In this document: piece by piece, positions 52,301 to 59,811 of the stretch
Numbering within the stretch: position 1 is the stretch's first letter
How the letters are laid out: every line of letters begins with the position of its first letter
Source: Eggerthellaceae bacterium
GTDB lineage: Bacteria > Actinomycetota > Coriobacteriia > Coriobacteriales > Eggerthellaceae
NCBI GenBank assembly: GCA_009782605.1
Contig: WRIR01000002.1
Location: 113,561-177,560 of the forward strand
Length of the DNA: 64,000 nt
Direction: 5' to 3'
Notes under the pieces: model-generated
The model's database searches: none
Seen by the model: the letters and a program-made list of their open reading frames with translations, nothing else
What the model was told of the DNA's origin: nothing
Made by a program: the position numbers and the translations under genes

Positions 52301-53162
52301 TATTTCTGATTTCGCCATAATCTGGCGCTTCTGAAAGTATTATGCTTGTGCAATCATATCCCATGTGCTCTAGATAGTCGTATATTAGGAATGCCGCAGA
52401 ATTCGAGTCACGCACCAAAAACGGCCTTCGAACCTCATTCCTGTTCAGCAACGCGCATATATTTGCAATGATACCATCCCCGTCATCCCCATCGATAACA
52501 GGCTGGACCAAGTGGTTGCACAGGCTAATTTGTTTGTCCGCAATTTCAAAAAAAACATCATTAACTTCGCTTGCATACAGCGGCTTTGGCGAGCTGTCAA
52601 CATACTGGACCTCATAATCGCCAAGCAGCCTGTTCATGGCCATATCCAGGGGAATCACTTCCATTAGGAGTTGTAGCATGCTGTCAAATACTTCGTATGG
52701 AAGTTTATAAAGAGGAGTATGGTTGAAACAGCCAACCCCCTCTAAATCGGGGCCGACCTCTGTTATACATTTCATATCCAATCTTGCTTTGATTCCACTG
52801 TACGTATTTAATCCATTTTTACTAATCACTGTTTGGCACGACGCAGTTCCCTCTAAAAGGGCTATTATCGTTGATTCAGAAAAAACGACATTATCTTGCA
52901 GCAATAAAATGGTATCGCCTTCCCCGGGAAAGGCTTTACCGACTTTATTAATGGTGTTAAAAAACAGTAGCTGCGTGGAGCTCTTGCGATGTTTTTTTGT
53001 CCTATCGGTCTCATCAAGATCTACGCCGATACAGATTATTTTTTTTATTCCCAATAGCTCTAAGACCCTTATTTGCCTTTCAAAGACGGTCTCTTTATTG
53101 GCCAATAATCTATATGCTGCTTTATCTGCTTGGGCAGCATGAAGAATAACAGCTGCTAGCAT
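49299..53162 (-). CDS. Four-domain fusion: degenerate NTP-transferase, degenerate alcohol dehydrogenase, TagF-like, DUF115
   Basis: The 1287-residue protein is collinear in its first 570 residues with the phosphonate fusion next door but has lost the key residues: no GSGxR nucleotide loop (AAVILHAAQADKAAY), GQGS instead of GGGS (304-307), and none of the metal ligands (RRRTSTSLL and SLCGDNISYTLG replace the Asp and His sites). Residues about 620-1010 are a TagF-like transferase (VVLYAPTWRSYNRQ; LMISDYSGAIFDYANLRRPI). Residues about 1055-1270 are DUF115 (RCFLIGNGPSLAVSDLDKLK; MGFSEIYLLGVDC). The ATG at 53162 overlaps the upstream stop. DNA is AT-richer than the upstream paralogue. Confidence 0.82.
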   Translation of the reverse strand: MLAAVILHAAQADKAAYRLLANKETVFERQIRVLELLGIKKIICIGVDLDETDRTKKHRKSSTQLLFFNTINKVGKAFPGEGDTILLLQDNVVFSESTIIALLEGTASCQTVISKNGLNTYSGIKARLDMKCITEVGPDLEGVGCFNHTPLYKLPYEVFDSMLQLLMEVIPLDMAMNRLLGDYEVQYVDSSPKPLYASEVNDVFFEIADKQISLCNHLVQPVIDGDDGDGIIANICALLNRNEVRRPFLVRDSNSAAFLIYDYLEHMGYDCTSIILSEAPDYGEIRNSVSQFLGSGCDTVVSLGQGSTINAAKAIKAFSALDPNEDFLSQELKFSHVKHIAIPTVAQFGCESTTWASIIRDNVSHILESDCLLPDYVILDSRLYGILDLSLHDKTIKLRQLRRRTSTSLLKDAPIPNSLLDGANFLGKAVSLCGDNISYTLGRSLAENVGIPIEQGVTLCLPFVYDRMKEKIRNGKLTTEEDAIPLQGLDDLSNMLVEYRRQLQIKGSSNFKALLLDIYTLLGHSHPQAQYDGIANTLAGMIHRVENEFVVFTKEDIAAVYSQVFRIEEPSKQPPKRNIKARVRAAVRNGLERTPRLSNALRTVHKKFWFSCYCFKYKQNVKTVLFESYCGDSYKCNPKALYEQMLKDDKYAGFKFVWSFKQPLEFKHLEKNQNTRIVKKGSYAYLKACAQTTYFISNAGFPEYIKPRKHQSLIYTRHDKPLKRIGCDFSDKYNGVKTRKQMIKIYSKSGKRLTKLLSPSPAFTDIMASTYNLNYQKKKVAMVETGYPRNDFLFTHTQKDVLQTKMRLNIPLHKKVVLYAPTWRSYNRQGSGKRVFDSHLDLAKLHKALGEEYILLLRVHHQELNPIDFTSLYDSIFDVSGISDVNELYIVSDLMISDYSGAIFDYANLRRPIILYMYDLEKYESDGNGLYFPSGELPGVIAHTEKEVISTVLSQAESFTYDEKYKAFNEKFNCWDGSDCSTRTLTQIIDPDMILPQRTRDSKKIIALKRKVKAKALDLFGSHSIFFSKNSKELASYKNQFYGKRCFLIGNGPSLAVSDLDKLKGEVCFGCNFIYKAFDLTDWRPDFLCLSERVLARTSSKELANCGIKLFVSRTVYKLFSTKPEKATYVYDLYQESYYVRGNMMAYYVPSFGTVMTFMIELAMYMGFSEIYLLGVDCTNSHAGAGHFINNYRVGNIAELENQKAKRYFQDSDDYLEKFGEMMRGRSLHAYGCLREYAEKNGYLIFNATRGGALEVFERCNLDEVLNTKTEQLVIEKEAAWNSKKPM

Positions 53163-56100
53163 CCGACACACCCTTCTCTGTGAGCTATAGGCTGTCGGGC
53201 TAGCTCGGGGCGGTACTCTACGTGGTGCTTCGCCTTCCGTTTCTCATCCGGGGGCAGCGTCAGATAGCGGCCGTATGTCTTTGCGAGGACCGCATCTGCA
53301 CCGTAGGGTATAGGGTACTCGCGGTCCTCGAAGCGGACCGTCACGAACTTTGCGAAATCCTCTTCGGAGAAGGTCTCCCGGGAGGGGCAGTAGGAGCTTG
53401 CGTAGTTCGCCAGGTACCGGGCGTCGGGGTTGTTGTTATGCTTCTGGGAGAGCCTCTGTACCCTTTCCTGCAGGTACCCGTAGGTGAGGAAGTAGGACAG
53501 GGCCTTACAGGCCCAGCGCCTCTTGGTCATTCTGACAGGCACCTTCGCCTTGAACAGGAGCATGTCTCGGAACGACCTGATGGCGAGCTCCCGCAGCCTC
53601 GGATCGTGGCCGGTGCTCCTGTCCAGCGGGAAGACATCCACATAAAGCCCCTGGAACCTTTTCGGGAGGCCCTCCACGCTCGCATTGGTGAGCTCGGGGT
53701 GCCTCGTCGTAACGGCCTTGGCAAGCACAAAGGGGTATTTCGGGTACGTCGAGTGGTGGAGCAGGACGCACCCATCTATCTCCCTGTCCCCGAATATTCT
53801 CAGCAGCTCCTCGTAGTCCTCTCGCGGCATGAGAATGTCCATATCGTCGTCCCAGGGGATGAAGCCCTTGTGGCGCACAGCACCTAGGAGAGAGCCTTCC
53901 CCCAGGCAGAACGCAAGTCCGTTCTCGCGGCACACCCTCGTGACCACATCGGCGATCTCAAGGCAGACCTCCCTCACCTTCGCCGAGACTTCAGTGGAGG
54001 CCGGGGCAGGCGTGGCGGCCTGCGCGGCGGAAGCGTATGTATCGATGATCGACGCTTGCACGGGCCTAGCGGACTGCAGCTCATCGACCAGCTCCCTGTC
54101 GAACCCGAAGGAGTGGCGGGCGCGGCGGCGGCGCTTTGAGGGTATGTGTGTGTAGTCCGCACCATAGATGTTGGCAAGCATTCCTTCGGCCTCATCAGGC
54201 ACCACGAGCTGGCGACCCTCGAAGGCCGCCCTTTTGCCGACACCGAACCAGTCCTTGTGGTAGATCTCCTTGTCCATTGCGTAATAGCTGCAGAAGTTCA
54301 CCCAGTAGTCCTTCGGCCCCTTCCCGTGGAAGCGGGTCATTGCCAGGGTGATGAGACTGTGGATGGCCGGCAGCGGCATGACCCGGGTGACAAGGTACAT
54401 CAGCATCCGGTGCGGCTTCCCCTTGATCGCCATGGAGAACCCGGAGCCCAAAAACAGCATCCGCCGGAGGAACCTGACCGTCTTCCATCGTGCCTCAAGC
54501 CTAAGCCCCCCTCCCCGGGGGACCTCATCCAGGGGGAAGACGTCTATGTGGGGCCCGTTGTGAAGGGCGAGCCCCTCGACCTTCGGCTGGTAGAAGCCCG
54601 TCTCGCGCGTCATTTGGATCTTCGCGCCCATGACCCAGTGGCGCGGGTTCGTCTCGAAGCTGTCGAGCGCATAGCCTGCCGGGAAGGCCCCCTCCCTGCA
54701 CAGGCGGACGAACTCGCCGTAGTCATTGCGTGGCATCAGCACGTCGACATCGTCGTCCCAGGGGATGAAGCCCCCATGCCGGACGGCGCCGAGCATGCTC
54801 CCCTCGCCGAGGTAGTAGCGCAGGCCCCGGTCCTTGCAAAAGCCGTCAAAGGCGACGAGTATCTCCAGCTCCAGCTCCTGCAGCATACGACCATAGCGGA
54901 CGTCGTCCCCATCGGCTGCCTGCGCGCACCCCGCGTCCCCGGTCGCCGCAGGGCTGCCGGCCTCCGCTGGTGCGTCGGCCATGTCCCCGGGCGCGCACGC
55001 GGCACCGATGCAGAAGACCTTCTCGTACACCCCGCGCACGGCGGCGCCGCCCAAGGGGATGGGGCTGTTGGCAAGGCGCTCGGCGTTGACGGAGGCAGCC
55101 AGCGCGTCTATGTCTGCGGGGTCGCGCAGGGCCGGGGCCTTGATGCCCAGGAAGCCCAGCACGAACTCGAACTGGTCGGGGATCTGGGAGAAGCCCTCGG
55201 CGGCGAAGGCCTCCTCCAGCATCTCCAGGGCCGCACGCATATGTGCGGGGGTTAGCCCCGCGGCGTAGTCGTTGATGTGGTCGAGGCAGTACCGCATCAC
55301 ATGGGGCATGCACAGCGCCACCGCATGCCCATGGGCGATGCCGTACATCGACGAGAGCTTGTAGCTCATGGCGTGCGGGGCGGTGGTCTGCGCGAGGTTT
55401 ATCGCCCGGCCGCTGTAGTTCGCCCCGAGCATGATGCTGCGGAGCTCTGCCGCCGTGGCGTTCTCCTTGAAGTAGGCGAAGAGGTTGCCGAGTATGAGCT
55501 TGCCGCCCTTCTTGGCGTAGTCGCGGCTCTGGTCCGTCGCATGGACCGACCAGGCCGCCTCGACGCACTGGCACAGCGCGTCGAGGAGCGTCGCCTTCTT
55601 CTGGTAGTCCGGCAGGGTCCTCAAGAGCTCCGGCTCCAGGATGGCATAGTCGGGCATCATGGACGGGTGGGCCACCGAGCGCTTCTCCCCGTCGCGGTAG
55701 ACGACGGCGAAGTGGGTGGACTCGCTGCCCGTCCCGGCAGTGGTGGGTATGGCCAGGTGCCTTGTCCCGGAATAGGCGGGGGTCTGGTCGAGGCAGCATT
55801 GGGTCGAATCGAGGGGCGCGAAGGCCTTTATGCACTTGGCAGTGTCCATCGCGCTGCCCCCGCCGACCGATACGATGAAGTCGCAGCCCTCCTGCCTGAA
55901 GAGCCGGATGCCGTCCTCTATCTCCCCAGAGGCCGGGTTGGGGGAGAAGCCCTGGAAGCAGACGAAGTCGATGCCCGTGCTGTCGAGGTAGTCGCCGATG
56001 AACGTGCTGCGCGCAGACGGGCCGCACACGAGCATGGGGCGCTTTGCGCAGGCCTGGCGCATTATCTCCGGGACTCTGTAGTAGCCCTTGTTCTCGTTTA

Positions 56101-56842
56101 TGATGACCTGCTCCGCATAGTCGAACCCGAGGACGCCCCGTGAAGCTTCCTCGAGGTCGGCCGGGGTGTCCACCTCGGCGACGAAGTCGCCCGCATAGGA
56201 GAAGGCCTCGACCCTGAGCCTGTAGGACACCTCGTTGAAGGCCTCTTCGGCATAGGCCCGGGTCCTCCCCCCGCCGACGAGCCCGGCGACGCTGTCGGCC
56301 CATACGCCCAACGCGCGCGCGCTGAGCTTGTACAGGGGCTGGAAGGCGTAGCAGCCGTCGCCGGAGATGTCCACCGAAACCTCGCAGACGAGGCCTGAGG
56401 GGTTGACCCTGGCCTTGAAGTCCTTCTGCGGAAGAGGCGCGGCCTTGTCCACCAGCGCCAGGTCGGGCCTGTCGTCGGCGAGCAGCCTCTTGACTATCCT
56501 GCGGTTGAACACCAGGTCGCCATGGAGCAGGAGGGCGTCGGTGCCGAGGTGCTCCCGGGCGAGGTGCATCGAGTATATGTAGTTCGTCTCGGCGAAGTCG
56601 GGGTTGTGGACGAAGGTGAAGCCCAGGTCGGAGAACTCCCGGGCGGCCGCGGCCTCCCTGAGCTGGTCTGCGAACGGGCCGGTGGTCACGACGAACTCGC
56701 GTATCCCGGCCTCCTTCAGTATCCTCACCTGCCGTGCGAAGACGGTCTCGCCTGTCGCCAGGCGGGCCATCGACTTGTGGCTGGTGCGGGTGAGGTCCCC
56801 CATGCGGCTTCCCGTGCCGGAGTTGAAGATCACCGCCCTCAA
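53156..56842 (-). CDS. Phosphonate fusion: cytidylyltransferase, phosphonoacetaldehyde reductase, LicD, LicD
   Basis: The protein (about 1228 residues) starts at a TTG overlapping the ppd stop (TTGA). Residues 1-235 are a LicC/PntC-like nucleotidyltransferase (AVIFNSGTGSRMGDLT, SHKSMARL, LLLHGDLVF). Residues about 250-620 are an iron-type alcohol dehydrogenase of the phosphonoacetaldehyde reductase kind (VSVGGGSAMDTAKCIKAF, PTTAGTGSES, LLDALCQCVEAAWSVHATD, APHAMSYKLSS, GIAHGHAVAL). Two LicD domains follow (about 650-920 and 975-1220), each with LGEGS(M/L)LGAVRH and PWDDD(V/M)D. It would reduce phosphonoacetaldehyde, form a CMP-phosphonate and move it to glycans. Reaction order is inferred. 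Confidence 0.85.
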   Translation of the reverse strand: MRAVIFNSGTGSRMGDLTRTSHKSMARLATGETVFARQVRILKEAGIREFVVTTGPFADQLREAAAAREFSDLGFTFVHNPDFAETNYIYSMHLAREHLGTDALLLHGDLVFNRRIVKRLLADDRPDLALVDKAAPLPQKDFKARVNPSGLVCEVSVDISGDGCYAFQPLYKLSARALGVWADSVAGLVGGGRTRAYAEEAFNEVSYRLRVEAFSYAGDFVAEVDTPADLEEASRGVLGFDYAEQVIINENKGYYRVPEIMRQACAKRPMLVCGPSARSTFIGDYLDSTGIDFVCFQGFSPNPASGEIEDGIRLFRQEGCDFIVSVGGGSAMDTAKCIKAFAPLDSTQCCLDQTPAYSGTRHLAIPTTAGTGSESTHFAVVYRDGEKRSVAHPSMMPDYAILEPELLRTLPDYQKKATLLDALCQCVEAAWSVHATDQSRDYAKKGGKLILGNLFAYFKENATAAELRSIMLGANYSGRAINLAQTTAPHAMSYKLSSMYGIAHGHAVALCMPHVMRYCLDHINDYAAGLTPAHMRAALEMLEEAFAAEGFSQIPDQFEFVLGFLGIKAPALRDPADIDALAASVNAERLANSPIPLGGAAVRGVYEKVFCIGAACAPGDMADAPAEAGSPAATGDAGCAQAADGDDVRYGRMLQELELEILVAFDGFCKDRGLRYYLGEGSMLGAVRHGGFIPWDDDVDVLMPRNDYGEFVRLCREGAFPAGYALDSFETNPRHWVMGAKIQMTRETGFYQPKVEGLALHNGPHIDVFPLDEVPRGGGLRLEARWKTVRFLRRMLFLGSGFSMAIKGKPHRMLMYLVTRVMPLPAIHSLITLAMTRFHGKGPKDYWVNFCSYYAMDKEIYHKDWFGVGKRAAFEGRQLVVPDEAEGMLANIYGADYTHIPSKRRRRARHSFGFDRELVDELQSARPVQASIIDTYASAAQAATPAPASTEVSAKVREVCLEIADVVTRVCRENGLAFCLGEGSLLGAVRHKGFIPWDDDMDILMPREDYEELLRIFGDREIDGCVLLHHSTYPKYPFVLAKAVTTRHPELTNASVEGLPKRFQGLYVDVFPLDRSTGHDPRLRELAIRSFRDMLLFKAKVPVRMTKRRWACKALSYFLTYGYLQERVQRLSQKHNNNPDARYLANYASSYCPSRETFSEEDFAKFVTVRFEDREYPIPYGADAVLAKTYGRYLTLPPDEKRKAKHHVEYRPELARQPIAHREGCVGC

Positions 56843-57969
56843 AGCCCTGCCTCGCCTTCTGCGATGAGCGCCATCATGTCCAGCTTGTTGCGCTCCGGCG
56901 GGATGGTCGGCCGGCCGAGCGTGTCCCGCGAGCCCTGGGCCACGCACACAACCAGGGCACCGCCCCGTGCCCCCTCGAGCGCCTCGATTCCCGATGCCAG
57001 CGAACCCCGGTCTGCGGCGGCCATGACAGGTGCGAAGCCGAGAGCCCTCAGGGCACCAGCGGCATCCATGTCGAAGGCTACGGTGGGCTGCCCGCCGACG
57101 GACTCGTGAGCGCCGTTGTTTATGAGGACGTACCTGAGGTTGCCCCGCGCGTGCCTTGCCGCGACGGCCAGCGGGCCCATGTGCATGAGGAAGGCCCCGT
57201 CGCCGTCGATGCAGTAGACGTCCCTGGCAGCCCCTAGGCTCATGCCAAGCGCGATGGACGAGGCATGCCCCATGCTCCCCACGGTGAGGAAGTCCCGGGC
57301 GTGCCCCCCGCCGCGCCGCTCCCTTATCTCGAATATCTCGCGGGAGGCCTTGCCCGTGGTGGAGACGACCAGCGCGTCCGGCCCGATGCCCTCCAGGATC
57401 GCCTCAAGGGCCTCCTCGCGCCTCAAGGTGAAGGCATTCGGCGCGGGCTCGGCCTTATGCGGCCCAAAGGCGCCCTTGCGGACCACCACGGCAGCGGCCT
57501 GGCCCGTCTCGCCCATGTGCCTGACGCACCCGGCGAGCTGGCGCTCCCAGCGCCCCGCCGGCTCCAGCACCTCGTGGCGGATCCCCATCACCTCCAGCAA
57601 AGGGAGCGTCAGCCTGCCCTGGGCCGCGTGCTGCGGCTCGTCGGCGACCCCCGGCTCCCCGCGCCAGCCTATGATGAGGAATAAAGGTATCCGGTACACG
57701 TCGGCGGCGGCGAGGGAGAGCAGCGGGTTGACGGCGTTGCCCAGGCCGGAGTTCTGCATGTAGACGGCGGCATGCCTGCCTGTGGCGACATGGTAGCCGC
57801 AGGCCATGGCCACGGCGCTGCCCTCGTTGGCCGCGATGACGTGCCCGCCCGCAGGCGGGCTGTCCGCCAGGTAGGCGCAAAGCCCCTGCAGGAGTGAGTC
57901 GGGCACCCCGGCATAGAAGCCCACCCCCAGCCGGGCCAGGCAGGCGCAGAAGTCCTCCGCCCTGACCAT
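56839..57969 (-). CDS. Phosphonopyruvate decarboxylase
   Basis: The 376-residue TPP enzyme has FYAGVPDSLLQGL, ANEGSAVAMACGYHVATGR (catalytic Glu), SGLGNAVNPL and the TPP motif (YCIDGDGAFLMHMG to LINNGAHESVGGQPT). GVPDS and NGAHES are hallmarks of Ppd, which turns phosphonopyruvate into phosphonoacetaldehyde and so drives the unfavourable PEP mutase step. It lies between pepM and the reductase fusion, the classic order for phosphonate synthesis. Confidence 0.93.
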   Translation of the reverse strand: MVRAEDFCACLARLGVGFYAGVPDSLLQGLCAYLADSPPAGGHVIAANEGSAVAMACGYHVATGRHAAVYMQNSGLGNAVNPLLSLAAADVYRIPLFLIIGWRGEPGVADEPQHAAQGRLTLPLLEVMGIRHEVLEPAGRWERQLAGCVRHMGETGQAAAVVVRKGAFGPHKAEPAPNAFTLRREEALEAILEGIGPDALVVSTTGKASREIFEIRERRGGGHARDFLTVGSMGHASSIALGMSLGAARDVYCIDGDGAFLMHMGPLAVAARHARGNLRYVLINNGAHESVGGQPTVAFDMDAAGALRALGFAPVMAAADRGSLASGIEALEGARGGALVVCVAQGSRDTLGRPTIPPERNKLDMMALIAEGEAGL

Positions 57970-57972
57970 CGG

Positions 57973-59292
57973 CTAGGCCTCCCCCGGTATCAGCGAGAGC
58001 ACCTCGCTGATGGGCATGAGCCTGTCGTCGGCCTCCCTGCTCCGCCCGCTCTCAAGGATCGTGCGGGCGGTGCCGAGCATCGCCGGGTAGGCGCTCCTCA
58101 GCAGGTGGTTGGCGTGGATTACCACGCTGGCCCCCATCCGGCACAGCTCGTCCTCGGTGATGTGGTTGTAGGAGGTGGGGACCAAGACGACGGGGATGTC
58201 GGGGTATGCGGCCTTGAACAGGGACAGGAACTCGGCGATCTCGCGCCCGTCCTTCTCGCGGCTGTGTATCATGATGCCGTCGGCCCCTGCCTCGACGTAT
58301 GTCCGCGCACGGCCCAGCGCGTCGTCCATCCCCGCGCCTGCGATGAGGCTCTCCACCCGTGCGACGACCATGAAGTCGGTGGTCACCTGGTGCTGCTTGC
58401 CCGCGTTCACCTTCCTGGCAAACTCGTCGGGGTCCTCGAGGACCTGCAGGGCATCGGTGCCGAACAGCGAGTTCTGCTTGAGGCCGGTCTTGTCCTCGAT
58501 GATGACGGCCGAGACCCCCAGCCGCTCCAAGGTCCTGACCGTGTAGGCGAAGTGCTCTATCCTGCCCCCGGTGTCCCCGTCTAAGATGATGGGCTTCGTC
58601 GTGACCTCCATGATCTCGTTTATGGTGGCCAGGCGGCTGGTGAGGTCGACGAGCTCGATGTCGGGCTTGCCCTTGAAGCTCGAGTCGCACAGGCTGCTGA
58701 CCCACATCGCGTCGAACTCGCGCACGGCCCCCGTCCCCTCGTCGGCGACCTGGAGGCTCTCCACGATGAGCCCGCTCAGGCCGTTGGAAGCCTCTATGGC
58801 CCGCACGTAGGGCTTGTGGCGCAAGAGCCTCCGCAGCCTGCCGCGCCTGCTGTCGACGGTAGTGACGAGGGGCCGCAGCGCCGCCTCGAGCGCGGAGCCC
58901 GAGACGCCATTCGTGTAGGGGACCTCGACGAGCCTCCCGCCGTACTCGCCCAGGACCTCGACGACCTCCTTGCGGACCGCCATCTGCAGCCCGGCCCTCC
59001 AGTCGTCCCCGTGGACGACGAAGTCCGGCCTGTACCTGCGCAGGTTCCGGGCATAGGAGAGCTCCTCCTGCGGGACGACCCGCCCGACGTGGCGGATGCT
59101 CTCCAAGAGCCTCTTGCGCGAGTCGAAGTCGAGCAGGGGGAGCCGCTTGTAGGCCGCCACGGCCTCGTCGGTGAGCAGGCCGACGAGGACCTCGCCGTAG
59201 CGGGCAGCCTCCTCGATTATGTTCACGTGCCCGTTATGGATAATGTCTGACGATATCGCCACGTAGGCGATCTTTGCGCTTCCTGCTTCCAA
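57973..59292 (-). CDS. Phosphoenolpyruvate phosphomutase with N-terminal cytidylyltransferase-like domain
   Basis: The N-terminal 150 residues are a GlmU/TagD-like nucleotidyltransferase fold (IAYVAISSDIIHNGHVNII with the HxGH-type site; FVVHGDDWRAGLQ). The rest is PEP mutase: EFDAMWVSSLCDSS, IILDGDTGG, AVIIEDKTGLKQNSLFG (catalytic EDK-x(4)-NS) and DGIMIHSREKDG. It forms the C-P bond of phosphonopyruvate. A TTG at 59292 with GGAG nearby is preferred; the frame stays open to 59391. It heads the long minus-strand operon. The N-terminal domain is known in several glycan-linked PepM proteins. Confidence 0.92.
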   Translation of the reverse strand: MEAGSAKIAYVAISSDIIHNGHVNIIEEAARYGEVLVGLLTDEAVAAYKRLPLLDFDSRKRLLESIRHVGRVVPQEELSYARNLRRYRPDFVVHGDDWRAGLQMAVRKEVVEVLGEYGGRLVEVPYTNGVSGSALEAALRPLVTTVDSRRGRLRRLLRHKPYVRAIEASNGLSGLIVESLQVADEGTGAVREFDAMWVSSLCDSSFKGKPDIELVDLTSRLATINEIMEVTTKPIILDGDTGGRIEHFAYTVRTLERLGVSAVIIEDKTGLKQNSLFGTDALQVLEDPDEFARKVNAGKQHQVTTDFMVVARVESLIAGAGMDDALGRARTYVEAGADGIMIHSREKDGREIAEFLSLFKAAYPDIPVVLVPTSYNHITEDELCRMGASVVIHANHLLRSAYPAMLGTARTILESGRSREADDRLMPISEVLSLIPGEA

Positions 59293-59459
59293 CGGCTCCA
59301 CTCCAATCTCAGCCCTAAGACCGCACAACGGCCCCACACACGCCCGGGCTCCACGCCGCTGCCAGGCCGTCCGGGTGTTCGCCCGGGCCACGCAGGCTCC
59401 CGAGATGTGTCACCCTCCCCATACGCCCTGGTAAAACGCCTACACAGCCACTCGCACCG

Positions 59460-59487
59460 AGTGCCAAAACCTATACTTTTTGGCACT
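59460..59487. promoter_or_regulatory. 28-bp palindrome, left copy of a probable operator pair
   Basis: Left half AGTGCCAAAACCTA, right half CTTTTTGGCACT with one or two imperfections at the centre. It is the twin of the site at 59624. It lies about 170 bp upstream of pepM. Confidence 0.75.
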
Positions 59488-59623
59488 GGCCAAATTTGGG
59501 TGAAAATCACTGAATTTGGATGTGCCTGTCTTTGATGCATAATTCCGTATACTAGCAGATAGTCCGTCATTTTTCCCAAAAATTTCCTGATTTCCAGAAG
59601 TTTTATTTTACACCATTTTCGCG

Positions 59624-59651
59624 AGTGTCAAAACCTATAGGTTTTGGCACT
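59624..59651. promoter_or_regulatory. 28-bp palindrome, right copy of a probable operator pair
   Basis: Left half AGTGTCAAAACCTA, right half TAGGTTTTGGCACT, a palindrome broken at one pair only. The centre-to-centre distance to the left copy is 164 bp. It lies about 160 bp before the plus-strand gene. Confidence 0.78.
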
Positions 59652-59811
59652 GGACATCTACGGTGTTTTGAGCGCCTTACCAGGGAAAACGGCAATGACA
59701 GCGCGCCTGTCCGCAAAGGGTGCTACAGATGCCCGCCCGACTCTGCGGGAAGGGCCCTATGAGTAAATCTGCATTCCGTTGACAGTTTATACGAAAGAGG
59801 TTTTTAGGGAA

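Larger units (their letters stand above)
59293..59811. other. Divergent control region of the two glycan operons
   Basis: About 520 bp without a convincing gene. The centre (59490-59620) is AT-rich in contrast with its surroundings and carries promoter-like sequences for both directions, for example TTGGAT, 16 bp, CATAAT on the plus strand near 59516-59543. It is bracketed by the two 28-bp palindromes. The stretch 59652-59778 leads into the plus-strand gene and holds nothing else recognisable. Confidence 0.65.
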
